Of a stretch of DNA of 64,000 bases, positions 62,274-64,000 are shown in pieces. Below the pieces are notes generated by a model. That model saw only the letters and a program-made list of their open reading frames with translations. It ran no database searches and was not told where the DNA came from. Every line of letters begins with the position of its first letter. The stretch's first letter is position 1. This stretch comes from Onchocerca volvulus. Its lineage: Eukaryota > Nematoda > Chromadorea > Rhabditida > Onchocercidae. The stretch covers positions 23,938,422 to 24,002,421 of the forward strand of contig HG738137.1 of the NCBI GenBank assembly GCA_000499405.2. Direction: 5' to 3'. The position numbers and the translations under genes were made by a program.

Positions 62274-63921
62274 ATGGAAGGACTAATGAAGTTGTTTCAA
62301 CAATATAAGACTGAAATGTCGGATGATTATACAATGCTTCGCATTCAAGCTCGTCATCTTAGTGCTGAAATTAACAATCAGGTAACAATACTACAGTAAT
62401 AACAAATGGTAACTGGGATCTCATGATTTTTGTTATAAAAATTGAAAAAAGAAAAGTTAGTAAATATCTGAGTACAAGATAATTGAATATAGGAAGATGA
62501 AGTATCTTACTGAAAATTTTTGATAACAGCGGCAGCTCTATTTTATCTCCTCACGTTTTCATTCTTTCTCCGCTAAATTTTCATGCATATACTGTTACGG
62601 GTTGACCGGAACCCAAGCAATGAAATTCCAGAATTTGAAGCGTTAGCATTAATTTGACCTATTTTGTCTTTATAAGACTAATAGTAATACTAGCAATGCT
62701 TTATCATTAAAATTCGAAAACTTTAAAGTATCAGTCAAGTTAGACGAAAAATTCACTATATTAGTGGTTACAGTAATAAAAATAATCATTGCAATTATAA
62801 CTTATCTATTTTACAGATTAATTATTATCAACATAAAATTAAAGCGCTAGAACCACAAATGCATAAAAAAAAATCGGAACTGCTGAATGTGATAACCAGT
62901 ATGACATCTGCAAAATATAACGTTGAAAAAATAATGCAAACATTTATATGGAGTAGCCTTCTACTACTAACATATTCAATTTTCTCACTTTTCTCCACTT
63001 ATTTCTTCTCAGTTTTTATTGGACAAATTATTAGGTATTGTATTGCTACTTTTATGTAAAAATATACTGCATACTATACAAAATAATACTTATTATAACC
63101 TAAAATAGAATTCAACCTCTACCTTTATTGAAATATTTATTTAATCTCATAGATAATTATCCTATTATTTATTCATTATTTTTTCTTAATGCGTTTGAGG
63201 GATGATAATATTATAATAAATCGAAAGTTTAATGTTTTAAAACTAATACAACTTTTTTAAATTATCCAATACTGAAAAAAAAAAAAAGCTTAATCATTTA
63301 TTCAAAACAATTCATTATCAGGAATGTTTTTATTATTTCAGTGGCTTTATGTCTACTATTTCTGCTTATATTCTTTTACCATTGCTAGCATATCATCATA
63401 TCATTAAATCATCAACTGATAAATATGCATGGAATGACATGATAATACGACATGCATTACTTATATTTGCTATGATTGAAGTAAGAGAAGCACATACGTG
63501 AAAGATATTCATACGTACTTACGTTTGTTATGATTGACATAAGGAAAATACGTACGTGAAAGATATACGTGCATACGTGGAAGACATATATATGTCTTGA
63601 CATTTACTATGATTGAAATAATGGAAGTCCATAAGTGAAAGATATATGTATTATATACGTATTTACGTTTGCTAATAGCTTAAAAATGAAACTTTATACG
63701 AATTATTTTAGGGTTTATTAACAGGTCATGTACTCTCTAATCTTACACTTCATAGCTTACCTCCAATTGCCGCATTAACACCATGTTTTATCGGTATTGT
63801 TACACCAATACTTCAACCAACAATAAAAAAGTTAAATTTTAATTCTATTTATTCAAATAAAAAATTTCAATTTCTTTTGCTAATTTTACTCCAATTGAAA
63901 CGATTAATGACATTATTTTGA
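62274..63921 (+). CDS. Unrecognised small coiled-coil/membrane protein
   Basis: Four exons (62274-62381, 62817-63034, 63342-63480, 63712-63921) join in phase to 224 residues. Residues 1-80 are charged and helical (YKTEMSDDYTMLRIQARHLS, KIKALEPQMHKKKSELLNVI), probably coiled coil. Then come about four hydrophobic segments, with SLPPIAALTPCFIGI in the third or fourth, and a basic C-terminal end (KRLMTLF). The first hydrophobic stretch (SSLLLLTYSIFSLFSTYFF) could instead be read as a 72-base intron (GTAGCC ... TTCTCAG); I prefer translation because the frame stays open. I do not recognise the family. The third intron carries tandem copies of its own 5' splice-site region. Confidence 0.6.
63466..63675. 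repeat. Tandem repeats copying an exon-intron boundary
   Basis: TTTGCTATGATTGAA at the end of exon 3 recurs as TTTGTTATGATTGAC (63524), TTTACTATGATTGAA (63603) and TTTGCTA (63668). Each full copy is followed by a purine-rich run and TACGTGAAAGATAT-like sequence (TAAGTGAAAGATAT in the third). Confidence 0.8.
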
Positions 63922-64000
63922 TGAAAATATATTTCAATTTCAAATGAATATAATTCAATGAGAGAAATCTTCCTGAATAATTCGAATCAAATTAAATATA

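Overview
The window is AT-rich nuclear DNA from a nematode, most likely a spirurid/filarial-type worm. Genes are cut into many short exons with GT-AG introns. A TTNCAG-type acceptor sits 0-26 bases upstream of the start codon of 10 of the 11 genes whose start is visible, as expected for spliced-leader trans-splicing. The best-matching families are those of Caenorhabditis-type nematodes (skih-2, lin-49, sft-4, ubh-4, tandem galectin). All exon boundaries were read by eye from splice consensus, reading-frame continuity and remembered family sequence; no alignment or search was run.

Layout. 1-9580 (-): SKI2/SKIV2L RNA helicase, its 3' end beyond the window. 9580-12418: intergenic, with a homopolymer tract and a Helitron terminus fragment. 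12419-20275 (-): complete BRPF/LIN-49 chromatin reader (EPL-like region, PHD-knuckle-PHD, bromodomain, PWWP). 20290-21660: divergent promoter. 21675-25172 (+): RAD21/SCC1 cohesin kleisin. 27569-31827 (+): unrecognised multi-pass membrane protein. 32010-34125 (+): a second unrecognised protein with three hydrophobic segments and a long acidic tail, starting 182 bases after the first. 35530-37770 (+): RAB14. 40519-46617 (-): SURF4/SFT-4 cargo receptor, whose fifth intron holds a decayed Helitron (about 41430-45115). 48240-52151 (-): tandem-repeat galectin with a non-autonomous Helitron in its last intron. 52947-53605: another non-autonomous Helitron. 55174-58191 (+): PRPF38B-type splicing factor with an RS tail. 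59305-61786 (+): UCH37/UBH-4 deubiquitinase. 62274-63921 (+): unrecognised small membrane protein.

Most of the gene content is conserved housekeeping: RNA decay, histone-acetylation reading, cohesion, vesicle traffic, ER export, splicing and the proteasome. The accessory material is a small family of Helitron copies with shared subterminal sequence, several local tandem duplications (two of them copying splice-site regions), a long inverted repeat, and three genes I could not assign. I did not find a clearly new multi-gene system. The least explained items are the membrane-protein pair at 27.6-34.1 kb and the Helitron lineage, whose hairpin terminus lies on the protein N-terminal side.
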